From Tubiluchus corallicola (Eukaryota > Priapulida > Priapulimorpha > Priapulimorphida > Tubiluchidae): DNA of 60,000 nucleotides. The first letter of the stretch is position 1. Each line of letters starts with the position of its first letter. The translations under genes were made by a program, and so were the position numbers. Of this stretch, positions 49,201 through 60,000 are shown in pieces. The stretch spans positions 126,001 through 186,000 of the forward strand of contig JAQGDQ010000043.1 of the NCBI GenBank assembly GCA_030141605.1, read 5' to 3'. The notes beneath the pieces are model-generated. The model was given only the letters and a program-made list of their open reading frames with translations, searched no databases and was not told the DNA's origin.

Positions 49201-50628
49201 ATAGCTGAAGGTTGCTTTAGACATGTGAAGAAGATTTTTACGCAACTAGAGGAGTTTCGTGCATTCGAGTTGCTGCGAAGCGGGCTAGATAGATCTAAAT
49301 ATCTCCTTGTAAAAGAAGCAAAAATCATTGCGATGACGTGCACCCATGCTGCTCTGAAACGCCATGATTTGGTAGAACTCGGCTTTAAGTATGACAATAT
49401 ATTAATGGAAGAGGCAGCACAAATCCTAGAAATTGAAACTTTCATTCCTCTTCTTCTTCAGAATCCTGAAGATGGGTTTAGTCGTCTCAAACGGTGGATC
49501 ATGATTGGTGATCATCATCAGCTGCCTCCAGTTATCAAGAACATGGCATTTCAGAAATATTCCAACATGGAACAGTCACTGTTCACTCGATTTGTTCGGC
49601 TTGGTGTTCCTACCGTTGATCTTGATGCACAAGGCAGAGCTCGTCCAGAAATCTGCCAACTGTACAACTGGAGATATAAAAAGCTTGGAAACTTGCCTCA
49701 CATTCTTTCTTGGCCTGAGTATCTTGTTAGCAACCCGGGATTTTTTTTTGATGTTCAGCTTATCAATGTTGATGATTTTCATGGTATTGGCGAGTCTACT
49801 CCCAATCCGTACTTTTATCAGAACCTCGCTGAAGCTGAATACGCAGTTGCTATGTTCATGTATATGAGACTAATTGGTTATCCGGCTGAAAATATATCAA
49901 TATTAACAACGTACAATGGTCAGAAGCACTTGATTCGTGACGTTTTAGCTCAACGTTGCAGAAACAATCCACTAATAGGTCTGCCACTGAAAGTAACAAC
50001 AGTTGACAGGTACCAGGGGCAGCAAAATGATATAATTATTTTGTCGCTAGTTCGCACAAAAGCTATAGGACACATCAGAGATGTTCGACGATTAGTGGTT
50101 GCTATGTCTCGAGCACGACTTGGACTTTATATTCTGGCAAGAGTCAGTCTCTTTCGAAATTGCTTTGAACTTACACCGGCATTTAGTCAACTGTGTGAAA
50201 AACCATTGAAATTATACCTTGCGCCACACGAACGTTATCCGACCTCGCGGCCAACGGGTGTACCACCACTTGGGAATCCTTTGATCATTGAAGATATGCC
50301 GCACATGGCATCATTTGTATATGAATTTTATCTTGGACTTGTCGAGTCTCAGCATGCTAGTCGGACATTACTAAGAAAGCCATATGAACCTAAGACTAAG
50401 TCTGAAGAAGAATCAACAGAAAATGTCGGGGAAGGAACGAATGAGGAGGGACAGCATCACATTGAAACCAATGTTGGTAAAGAAGTGCCTCATCAGCATG
50501 TTGTGCACAGGCTGTCTGAACATCCAGCTGAGAGTGATAGTGATGATGATGATGGCAACAATGAAACTAATGATGATGGTGAGAGTAATAAAAACTTGAG
50601 TGGTAGGATTCAACCAGAAAGTCCCTAG
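46258..50628 (+). CDS. AQR: RNA helicase Aquarius (intron-binding protein 160), uninterrupted coding sequence
   Basis: Start [20 protein letters not shown], 1456 residues, close to human AQR (1485). AQR is an SF1 helicase that binds the intron upstream of the branch point as part of the intron-binding complex in the spliceosome and couples splicing to snoRNP assembly. The N-terminal armadillo-like region includes the conserved [20 protein letters not shown]1 motifs: Walker A GPPGSGKT at 812-819, motif [15 protein letters not shown] at about 1050 (the AQR variant EEAAQ in place of DEAQ), [12 protein letters not shown] at 1084, [21 protein letters not shown] at about 1249 and AMSRAR at 1282-1287. 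An acidic, Ser-rich tail ends the protein. No intron interrupts the frame, unlike other genes here. All catalytic motifs are intact, so it reads as functional. A nearby in-frame ATG at 46210 lies before the probable splice site and was not used. Confidence 0.95.
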   Translation: MVGKKSIAAPTVDQMQRDVLTYLASKFWLGDPAMRAPFDAKIIEEVYKRDVLSTHFSTQRIMLLEFSQYLENYLWPNYDPDTSTLAHLMSIIVTVNEKVRERVPAWVCFKAKPDKFSGFFRKMMEANLADSETVSLEEKTHLILFLTNCINSLEIDVIRKEIQKIVSLHIWECLLPGRLEQELKAVPKLRKIWNAIRKKDTNVDDRTRSIQSYERHFLHKLIQQFLELLNSLGEQMEKPKIFYCSRFMELLVGIEALLHTRRFFNVLLDNCHLITHCTLSPLRWSPNGHLFDQLLDMLKFYAGFEINDLSGEALTDHEMTDLHYNKINSLQKAAFKHFNELRCFSLSNVASVDTRENLLKHFGILSREKLYEIAAYLNLLPPIKEADVSSYSKEFLLELVISRHERRPSQLEALNEMPLYPTEDILWDENIVPTEYFTGESCLALPKLNLQFLTLHDYLLRNFNLFRLETTYEIRQDVEDQVRRLRPWKGSDNRSYFGGWARMAQPIQGFNIVEVAKPNIGEKQPASVRADVTVALNVRKDVKLEWESLRKHDVAFLVTLRPTLQTGTPFNLQEPFIPQVGLTYVRGCEIEGMLDEEGKVIEEGIGPKPELPGDIRTWRLWLDCNQYQIDMENASKGKEDVYETFNIFLRRKPKENNFKAVLETIRNLMNTECVVPDWLHDIILGYGDPGSAHYSKIGREIVTMDWNDTFLNFDHLKASFPQYKIRCSVTDETRCVPPFRITIPAAKSGKKRELDGDNTNEDSDEIFVEPHIIPNRGPYPYNQPKRNSVPFTPTQIEAVRSGMQPGLTMVVGPPGSGKTDVAVQIISNLYHNFPEQRTLIVTHSNQALNQLFEKIMALDIDERHLLRLGHGEEALETEKDFSRYGRVNFVLAKRLELLSEVARLQESLCVPGDVSYTCETAGHFFLYQVLSRWEEYLSKVKPKPGEETSVEAIREYFPFAKYFENAPQPIFKGTSYEQDIDIAEGCFRHVKKIFTQLEEFRAFELLRSGLDRSKYLLVKEAKIIAMTCTHAALKRHDLVELGFKYDNILMEEAAQILEIETFIPLLLQNPEDGFSRLKRWIMIGDHHQLPPVIKNMAFQKYSNMEQSLFTRFVRLGVPTVDLDAQGRARPEICQLYNWRYKKLGNLPHILSWPEYLVSNPGFFFDVQLINVDDFHGIGESTPNPYFYQNLAEAEYAVAMFMYMRLIGYPAENISILTTYNGQKHLIRDVLAQRCRNNPLIGLPLKVTTVDRYQGQQNDIIILSLVRTKAIGHIRDVRRLVVAMSRARLGLYILARVSLFRNCFELTPAFSQLCEKPLKLYLAPHERYPTSRPTGVPPLGNPLIIEDMPHMASFVYEFYLGLVESQHASRTLLRKPYEPKTKSEEESTENVGEGTNEEGQHHIETNVGKEVPHQHVVHRLSEHPAESDSDDDDGNNETNDDGESNKNLSGRIQPESP

Positions 50629-51035
50629 TGCAGATGATAATGCCAAAAGGGAGAAAAATGAAAAGACTTGAATTATGTAAGAAAACAAGTACATGTATGT
50701 GAAAAGAATATCACGCTGTCATTACCATTACCATGTGTTAAGTGATAACTGGCTGTCACTTGCGGCATATTTGTGCCATTTTCAATGATTAAAATTGGTC
50801 ATGTCATTGAACTGCATAATGAATTAGTATTTAACATAGTTACTAATTATGCCCATGAAAATGTTTTAGGCACGAAATGCCATAAATTGGTCAGTAAACC
50901 TCTTGTAAATGTGTAAAATTGAATACAGTTTTACACTCATTTCATTAATATTTTTTCTTATGCAAAACTGACAAACAAGCAAATTGAAAAGCTCAAATTC
51001 TTGTTTAACTATACAGAAAAGGTCTGTATCTCGTT

Positions 51036-51041
51036 AATAAA
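51036..51041 (+). terminator. AATAAA poly(A) signal of AQR
   Basis: AATAAACACTG about 410 nt after the AQR stop, the first AATAAA on the + strand downstream; it gives an ordinary short 3' UTR. Confidence 0.5.
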
Positions 51042-51286
51042 CACTGAAACTGAAGCCAAAGAAAACTGTTCATAAGTTTTTCAGTAGTTTTTGACTGACT
51101 GAGTAGAATCGATTGATTCAGTTGAATGACTGTTGTTGGCTGACTGATTTCATTTGGTGGCTGGGTAACTTACTGAGAAATTAGCTATGTAAACAAAACA
51201 TACTCTCAGTTTTTTAGCAGCATAGCACCAAACTTCTCAAGCTACAACAAAAATCAAAAAAAAAATAATTATTCAAAGCATAACAA

Positions 51287-51292
51287 TTTATT
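51287..51292 (-). terminator. AATAAA poly(A) signal of the 3CxxC gene
   Basis: TTTATT on the + strand, about 56 nt past the stop codon of the - strand gene and about 250 bp from the AQR signal; the two genes converge here. Confidence 0.5.
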
Positions 51293-51347
51293 CAGCTTTG
51301 TAATCCACAGTAAAAGTAGCAGTCACCTGCTATAGCTACAGCTAAAG

Positions 51348-54300
51348 TCAATTTACTGGCATTGAAGGATATAAGGTGGAGCATGGCTTTCCAGCCTTTT
51401 GACACTTCTCACAAAACTCTTGTTCATGGAGGTCCTCCTGTAATTGCATTTGATGACAGGTTTCCATTTCTGCTTTCTCTGTACTTTCCCTGTTGGCGAA
51501 GTTTTGATACCTGTGCCACAAAATAAGGCTGTGGTAGAGTTGAAAGTTTTGATAAAAAGCTTTAGTGTAGTCTTGTCATAGGCCTACTATAAATATATAC
51601 ATACAGTATATTCATATATGTGTGTATTTATATTATGTATCTGAAGATGTGTACATTCGTCTGGAGATATACTGAGCAATGCAATTACATGTATATCAGA
51701 AATTTTATAACGTTACATAATCTTCAAACACCTGCATTACATCTCCAAACAACAGCAACTTTGGTGCACGGCACATGCAAAAACAAAGAATAGCCATCGC
51801 CAACTATATGCAATAGTTGTCTTTGTAGGGCAAAGGAGTTAAAGTAGAGGTGAAGGAAAAATATTGAGTCAATTATGCGGAGTTACTTGAGTCAATTACT
51901 GATAGTTGTTATATATATATATCTGAACAAAAGCGGCCCGTTCCATGCGTTTTTGAGTCAGTTAAGCGATTGAGTCTATTAACCATGAGTCTATTAAGCG
52001 GCGCCTACTGTACTACTATTTGACAATGCAAAAAGTAGAAAACAAATATTGCAATCGTTGGGCAGTTAGCAAACATAATTAATAACACTAGTACTATTTT
52101 CCATACCGGCTTATAAGGTTTTCTAACATTCTCTTAAATTCTTCAAGTGTGAAGCATGGTCTACGCCACTCGCTACAAGTTTTACACTTTTGCGACCAAA
52201 ACTTCGTTATCTTCTGTCGACGAAGATCAACGGTAATCCATGCTAAAATAAAGATATATGTACTTGGTAGAAATAGGGTCAAAAAGTTCGATGAATTGAA
52301 GCTTAAACAACAACAGCAGCAGCAATACACACAACAATAACAATTTATCTCTGGAATTAAACAATTTTATTATTAAATTCAAGAAAAACATAAAATTTCT
52401 TAATATTAATATTCAAAGTTTAACAAAAAAAAACACTGGCTACTCAAAGATACTGTACACGCATACAAAAACCTAGTAATTGCTATCACCGAAACTTGGT
52501 TGAGCAAAAAGATATCAAGCAAATCTTTACAATTACCTAAGCACATATTAATGCGAAAAGACAGATGCAATTCGAAAAAAGGAGGAGGGGTAGCTATTTA
52601 CATCCCAGCACATTTCAAATCAACTGAAGCAAAAGGCATATGAAGTAATAAAATCGAAACTTTATGGTGCAGCATAGAAGATTACCTAGTTGGAATTATT
52701 TACCGACCCCCAAATCTAAAATATAAACCGTTCTTAAAATATTTTTCGGTCGAACTTGAATGAGCTGTTTTTGAAAACAAGCGTATTCTTATAATAAAAG
52801 ATTTTAACATTGAAATTAATAATACCAAAAGTCCTGAATGCAAACAATACATTGAACTATTAAATAAATTCTATTTAAATGTAATAAATGACAAACCGAC
52901 AAGAATATCTAAAACATCATCTACATTAATTGACCACCTCATCTCAGATGACAATACAAAATTTGTGTCCCACGACAGCTGCCCTTGTGATTGTTCTGAT
53001 CACAATTTTGTTATTATAGTGGATGAAAAAACCCATCATCGAATTTTGACTCAACCAATTCAATAAAACATATTTTCTTCGGAAATAATTAATAATGTCA
53101 TTAACAGGTATAAAAACAAGCTAACCCATATCATGGATCTTATAATTGACAACAAAGTAATAAAGAAAACTAAAGATCTTGCAAATGCCCTTAATGCCAC
53201 TTTCATTAATTTGGGAAATTTCTGCTGGCCAGCTATTCATAACAGTAACTACAGTAACATAATTTCGAAATTAAATACTAACACAACTTTTTCGTTTTCC
53301 ACCATTACCACAAATGAAATATTTAAAAACTTAGTTAAACTAGACATTAACAAAGGCATTGGCCCATCTGAAATACCTATGAAAATGTTAAAGGACAGTG
53401 CTGGTATAATAGCACCTCATGTTGCCTCCATTACAAACCAAATGATCATGCACAGTGAATTCCCCAGTATTTGTAAGCTAGCCAATGTAACACCAGTCCT
53501 CAAAAAAGACTCATCAACTGACCCTGTTAATTACCGGCCTATATCGGTTGTTCATTGTTTTGGAAAAATTCTGGAAAAAGTACTATATGAACAGATAAAT
53601 TCATATATAAACACCAGCAATATACTTAGTAAACATCAATTTGGTTTTAGACGAAAACACTCTACTACTGATGCCATCATACATACAACTGAAAACTGGA
53701 TATCAAACTTAAATGAAAATAAATATGTTGTAGTTGCATTTTTAGACTTAAATAAAGCCTTTGATAGCCTAGACCACAATCTTTTGAAAGACAATTTAAA
53801 ATCATTAGGATTTAACGCAACTTCATTAAAGCTCATTAACAGTTACTTAAGAAACAGAAAACAAAGAGTTAAATTACCTACAAATACCGTCTCAGAATGG
53901 CTAACATTACAGAAGGACATACCACAAGGCACGCTTTTGGGTCCCTTACTTTTCTGTCTTGATATTAACAATATATCTAAAACACTAACACATTGTAATA
54001 TAACACAGTATGCTGACGACACAACTATATATTTAGGCCACGAAAATCTAACAACAGCTCAGCGACTTTTAGAACAGGATATCGCAAACATTAACATAGC
54101 ATTTACCCATTTAAAACTTAAATTAAATGGCACCAAAACAGATTTCATGGTCATTTCCCCATTCTCAAATGACAATATAAGTAATACTTCAATAAAAGTT
54201 GAAAATAGCATAATAAAACAGAAAAACAATGTAAGTTTTCTTGGTATCTGTGTAGATAATAAACTTTCTTGGGATAACCACTTTAATAAATTTACGATAA

Positions 54301-55174
54301 AATGGCATGCGGAACGTCCTACTTACGACGGGTAAAAGGTCAACTAACTAAACACACGCAGTTATTAATTTTTAAAACTCTCATTCTACCTCACTTTTTA
54401 TGCGGATGCACACTTTTTTGTGAAGTTTCAAGAGACAGCTATAACAATCTAAATAGTCTTCAAAACTATTCCTTAAGATTAGTCCCTGGCTGTTTCAATA
54501 AAACGTCTCTCATCACAAATCAAACCTCTGCAACAGAATTAAGAACAATGTTTAAAATGCCAATCTTACAAGCACATAAAGACTTCTACACAATCCAATT
54601 TTTAAATACATCAACAATATTAACACGCCCTTCATAAAAAATAAGCTTCCACTCCTCTTACAGCCAGCATTAAATCCAAGAACACACAACATTAAACAAA
54701 CACGCACTAATAACAAATACAGTAACAATTCTATCACTAAACAAGGAGTTCAACTCTGGAACGCCCTGCCATCAAATTTAAAACAAATCAAGTCTTTCTA
54801 CGAATTCAAATCAAAATCAAAAATACATACATTAAATCGTTTTGAAAACCCCACGTACGTTAATGATAATATATATTCATTCGCAGATTTTATTTACCCA
54901 CGTCCATTTTAAATTGTATGTATATATTGTATATAGTCTATATTATAATTATATATATATATGCCGAATCAGTACTGAACATAATGCTTGTAAAAGAATA
55001 AAGCAATCGGGTTGGATTACCTTTATTTGAGTACCATTGACGGTTGCAAGAAGTGCAGACGAATCTCCCGACTCCGAAAACTGCCATCATTTTGAACTTT
55101 GAGTTCACTGATTTGGGCGTCAAGTTATACTGCTTCATTACAGAACCAACTATGGTTTTTATCTTTCCAGGCAT
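51348..55174 (-). CDS. small 3CxxC-type zinc-binding protein (RTP/ZAR1 class), three exons
   Basis: - strand exons 55174-55021, 52242-52107, 51510-51348, joined in phases 1 and 2, give 150 residues and a stop. The product has three paired-cysteine elements in the order of the zf-3CxxC domain: FGVGRFVCTSC at C40/C43, then WITVDLRRQKITKFWSQKC with C71/C74 (CKTC), and C130/C133 (EFCEKC) followed by C140. W52-region aromatics and RPCF also match. Family knowledge: 3CxxC domains bind zinc and occur in receptor-transporting proteins and ZAR1. The exact role here is not known; there is no membrane anchor after the domain, unlike vertebrate RTPs. The start ATG has an in-frame TAG 24 nt upstream, though that CCTAG could also be an acceptor from another 5' exon. 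A LINE of about 2.6 kb lies in intron 1. Confidence 0.75.
51840..52020. mobile_element. DNA-transposon remnant in intron 2 of the 3CxxC gene
   Basis: Several phased TTGAGTCAATTA / GAGTCTATTAA words, ending CATGAGTCTATTAAGCGGCG, then CCTACTGTA. The reverse complement starts TACAGTAGGCGCCGCTTAAT, the look of a pogo/Tigger-type (Tc1-mariner superfamily) terminal sequence with a TA target site. The opposite end is not clear and there is no transposase. Confidence 0.4.
52330..54960 (+). mobile_element. near-full-length but inactivated non-LTR retrotransposon (LINE), endonuclease plus reverse transcriptase
   Basis: From 52400 an apurinic-type endonuclease can be read through several stops: LNINIQSLTKK, VIAITETWLS, KKGGGVAIYIPA, VGIIYRPPN, IIKDFNIEI (the usual GDFN with G replaced), TLIDHLIS and CSDHNFVII. 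Bases 53133-54335 are one open reverse-transcriptase frame with VNYRPISVVHCFGKILEKVL, VVAFLDLNKAFDSLDHNLL, PQGTLLGPLLFC and ITQYADDTTIYLG. Two frameshifts (about 54300 and 54610) lead to the thumb block and the C-terminal LWNALPSNLKQIKSFYEFKS. This belongs with the CR1/L2/Jockey-like group. It lies in intron 1 of the 3CxxC gene, antisense to it. Target-site duplications were not identified. Confidence 0.85.
53133..54335 (+). CDS. LINE reverse transcriptase, open frame of 400 codons
   Basis: The open part of the element above: fingers and palm of a reverse transcriptase with both catalytic Asp regions intact (FLDLNKAFD; YADD). It ends at a frameshift within the thumb region, so it is not a complete protein. 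It begins at an internal ATG; the true start of ORF2 would be in the decayed endonuclease upstream. Confidence 0.8.
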   Translation: MDLIIDNKVIKKTKDLANALNATFINLGNFCWPAIHNSNYSNIISKLNTNTTFSFSTITTNEIFKNLVKLDINKGIGPSEIPMKMLKDSAGIIAPHVASITNQMIMHSEFPSICKLANVTPVLKKDSSTDPVNYRPISVVHCFGKILEKVLYEQINSYINTSNILSKHQFGFRRKHSTTDAIIHTTENWISNLNENKYVVVAFLDLNKAFDSLDHNLLKDNLKSLGFNATSLKLINSYLRNRKQRVKLPTNTVSEWLTLQKDIPQGTLLGPLLFCLDINNISKTLTHCNITQYADDTTIYLGHENLTTAQRLLEQDIANINIAFTHLKLKLNGTKTDFMVISPFSNDNISNTSIKVENSIIKQKNNVSFLGICVDNKLSWDNHFNKFTIKWHAERPTYDG

Positions 55175-55285
55175 AATCAGATTCCTGACTGCCTAGGTAA
55201 ATATTGCTGCTTTGCTAACCAATAGACTGGTATTACAAGTCAACAGAAATCTGCCTAAACTTTGTCAGTATCAGATCACTTATGG

Positions 55286-55311
55286 TGACATCATACAGTG
55301 GTATGACGTCA
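55286..55311. promoter_or_regulatory. paired CRE-like motifs upstream of the 3CxxC gene
   Basis: TGACATCA at 55286-55293 and a perfect palindromic TGACGTCA at 55304-55311, about 115-140 bp upstream of the candidate start codon of the - strand gene. TGACGTCA is the full CREB/ATF site. Placement is promoter-like; activity is inferred only. Confidence 0.4.
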
Positions 55312-55499
55312 TTAACGCTTAAGCTAATTACGTCTCTAAGTATGAACATTATAAGAAACCATCTCCAAGTCTTCATTTGGAATCATTTTAGGCAGCACAA
55401 GCAGCAAGAATAAAAAGCAACTATAGGTGTGACTAGATAACAGCGTGTAACAAATAGGTGGAAAAGGCTGTTTCAAAATTCTGTCTGTATATGTCTAGA

Positions 55500-55625
55500 A
55501 GACATATACTATTATAAAAGCTTGAGCGGTCCGTATGTGTGTCTATCTATATTTCTTTATGCACGCCTCAGCTGTTTCACGTACAGAACTGAAACTTGAC
55601 ACACTGAGTTTATGTCGACAATCAC
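55500..55625 (+). repeat. dispersed-repeat terminus of TATTATAAAAGC type
   Basis: ATACTATTATAAAAGCTTGA, then GTATGTGTGTCTATCT, then GCACGCCTCAGCTGTTTCAC and CAGAACTGAAACTTGACACA. The combination of a 'TATTATAAAAGC' start, a GTCTGTCT-like run and 'xxxAACTGAAACTTxACAC' is a common end of Helitron-like and related repeats. Assignment is tentative. Confidence 0.35.
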
Positions 55626-57405
55626 AAATACAGATAGGCCCGGCGTTCAGATATACTCAGAACCCGTTAATGAATCCCATTATGGATTTGCCAAACTATT
55701 ACACTTGTCATAAAACAAAAGTCAAATGTAAAAAAGCCAGTGGAGTAGTTCCTGTCACAATCTCTTCAGTCTTTTCCTCGCTTTATTATCCCGTCTCCGT
55801 GACTGATTAATGGTTATTTTGTAAATTATCAAATTATTGTTTTGCAGGCACTCCAGAACTTTGCGTTCAAGACAACAGTGGTTAATGCTACAACATTGTT
55901 CTTAAAATATTCTAAAGCACGGCCGCTGAACTCTTTTTTCCACTTTTTAGAGGAACGATATTTTTAGTTGTTCGTGCATCTTTTTACAACCGCCTTTGGC
56001 GTTCGTATTTTACGGTAAATACTTTTGCGCCTTATGCAAGCTTTGAAAGCATCTACTAAGTCTTATAAGTACCGCAGCTCTTAAGTCGATAAAAGGTTTA
56101 GAAAATTCCAGGGCAGATAGGCAGACAAAAAGGTAGTACAGTATATCCAGGACGGAGACACCATATTTTACCAAAAACAACAGAACTGATCTCGATAAAA
56201 TATTGTCAGCAACAATGCCAAAAGCTCCAAGACTGACGCACTCAGAACACTTCCTCTCTATGTATAGACGATCCTCTTACGAGCTATGTATTGCATACTG
56301 AGAAGCCAATTCACCCTAGCTATATCCCCCTCCCATCGTCCAACACTCGCGCCAATGATATAGGACGTCACCCGTGTAATAAGCTGCGAGGATTTAAACT
56401 AAGCATTTTCTCGTGCTTTCGAAGTCTAAAACATTCAACGGGTGTACGACATTTTAAAGTCTCAATATGTCAGTAAGATGTCAGCTTTAACGGAAATAAA
56501 TCCGCCATGATGAAGCCATACATCATTCTTATTTGTGCAGTAAATGAGAAACCCCGCATTAGCGTGCTTCTGATTTGTCTACAAATTGTAGCAAGGCGCA
56601 TGTTCCTAGAAGAGGTGCGTTTTTGCCATAACATGGTGCCAAACTTAGAAATTTCTAATAACGGCACACTACAAACAATTAAAATAATCGAATTTCCCAA
56701 ACTCAGCAATTTTACTGTTAGTCTGCTAGAATGGCCTGAAACTAATATCTAACTTGCAATTCCAGGCGTTTCGTTTCTTTTTTCGTGGCTCCTTAAAAAT
56801 TACCAACTGGGATCGTCAAGTAAAAGTTGAAACTTACAGATTATTTTGTGTAACAAGTCACGTAACACTTGATGCTATTACCTTTGGTAGTAGGCTATAT
56901 TAACTAATTGTGTGCGGTTTGCTTTTAGAACTGTGAAATTTACTTGCCATTCGAGGCGAGGAGTTGTATATCAATCACGTCGAGTGCCTCGTTTTACGTA
57001 TCCAATATCAGACTGTTTACTTCCTGAACAGTAAGATTAAAGAAACAGCTGCGGATAAGGTTGCGCACGGAAGGCTGGAGAACTGAAATGTAAAAAAAAC
57101 TTAGAGTGTAGATTAAAAATTAAGATTAGTTTCCGTTTAATTGTGTGAGTCTTGGTTCTGGATTCATTGGCACCCTTTTTAAATATTTTTCCTGTAAGCT
57201 TTTTCCTTTCTTTCGGGAAGGTGACTTGCTCAAAGTCACTCAAACGGTTTATCGGCTAGTGAATCAGCAATCTACACACTGTTGATGTTGCTAGGCTAAA
57301 AGCTTTGTTTGTCTCATCATGCAAATTTGTTACCATCCAAGGTGACTTTAGGTATTCTAATCAAGGCCCTGGTGCTCAGTGGAGAATCTGGATGTGACCT
57401 TATGA
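55626..57405. other. non-genic stretch
   Basis: Short frames only (up to about 90 codons on either strand), none with a family signature or splice-site support. Nothing further recognised. Confidence 0.45.
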
Positions 57406-57408
57406 ACC

Positions 57409-57510
57409 GTCTGTGGTCTGTTTTGTTGCACACGAGTCTGTGTTCTGTTTTGTTGCACACGAGGCTGTGTTTTATTTTGTTGCACACGAGTCTGTGGTCT
57501 GTTTTATTGA
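57409..57510 (+). repeat. 27-bp tandem repeat, 3.8 copies
   Basis: Units at 57409-57435, 57436-57462, 57463-57489 and 57490-57510 (partial), consensus GTCTGTGGTCTGTTTTGTTG plus CACACGA. A unit length divisible by three keeps a 9-residue repeat open in several frames on both strands, but no gene context supports translation. Confidence 0.95.
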
Positions 57511-57962
57511 GTCTGATCACGATCTCAAGTTCATCGATGTTTTAATCATTTTAACGGTTCTCAAAGCATTATTGTTGCTACACTTTTGCAAGTTTATTTT
57601 TTAAAGGTTTGTTTTCCGCGTGCAAGTCGTCTGGCAACTCAGGAAAGCCATTACTTTATTATACATCATTTTACTACGTTACTATGGCGCATTTTTACTG
57701 CATTATTATATTATTTTAATGGAACCGAAACTGATTTCGTTTTAGGTTATGAGATAAATGCAGCCGGGTCAAGATCGTTTGACTTTAGAAAAATCTTAGA
57801 AACAATCTACTAATTTACAAACATAGGTTACTATAGTTAGGTCTCAAAACAGATTAAAAGCTTTCTTTTTGAGAAACGCAACGTATTTCATCTAATATTA
57901 AAATATGCTATTTACAGTTTTAAAATCGTCTCACAAGTAAACATTCACTTACCATTCTTAAA

Positions 57963-59827
<1,865 letters not shown>

Positions 59828-60000
59828 GACAATAAGAATGTAAGAATCTAAAATAGAATTGTGCAACCAGCATACGGTACAATAAACTTTGCAGTTTCTA
59901 CTTAACAAGCATTATCGGCACCCTAAATATTTACACTTCCATTGAGAAATAAACGACGTATTCCAGTTGTGGTCCTCATTATTTAGTGTCACGACTTCAA

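Overview
This window is AT-rich nuclear DNA from an invertebrate metazoan. It has multi-exon genes with GT-AG introns, 3' untranslated regions with AATAAA signals, trinucleotide microsatellites, and many decayed non-LTR retrotransposons and small foldback elements. There are no bacterial-type operons. Nothing in the sequence narrows the phylum; no close reference could be searched.

Layout: 1-17.3 kb holds no gene I can defend. It contains two decayed LINE pieces (1-474 and about 1770-2908), a long CT-rich tract, and a foldback element at 8.57-9.6 kb made of inverted arrays of a GGTAC-containing repeat. From 17.36 to 30.26 kb on the + strand lies the 3' part of an EFA6/PSD gene (PDZ - long disordered region - SEC7 - PH - coiled coil). 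I could join 13 exons in phase into 1017 codons plus a stop. Convergent to it, on the - strand at 33.5-40.85 kb, is an ASCIZ/ATMIN-type gene: six joined exons, 1347 codons, N-terminal C2H2 fingers and a C-terminal cluster of TQT motifs for dynein light chain LC8. The stretch 41.4-45 kb is a graveyard of nested repeats, with three different LINE fragments, a locally repeated 45-bp core and a small inverted-repeat element. Then comes an uninterrupted Aquarius (AQR) spliceosomal helicase gene of 1456 codons at 46.26-50.63 kb on the + strand. Convergent to AQR is a small - strand gene (51.35-55.17 kb, three exons, 150 codons) for a 3CxxC zinc-binding protein. A roughly 2.6-kb LINE sits in its first intron in the opposite orientation. 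The last 5 kb has repeats and no recognised gene.

The exon joins were worked out by hand. Each was accepted only when the splice sites, the reading phase and the protein family all agreed; all three joined coding sequences come out divisible by three. Functionally, EFA6 is an Arf6 exchange factor, ATMIN/ASCIZ a transcription regulator of LC8, AQR an intron-binding helicase, and the 3CxxC protein a zinc-binding protein of the RTP/ZAR1 class. They do not form an obvious pathway. One possible link is that both EFA6 and ATMIN carry QT motifs of the type LC8 binds.
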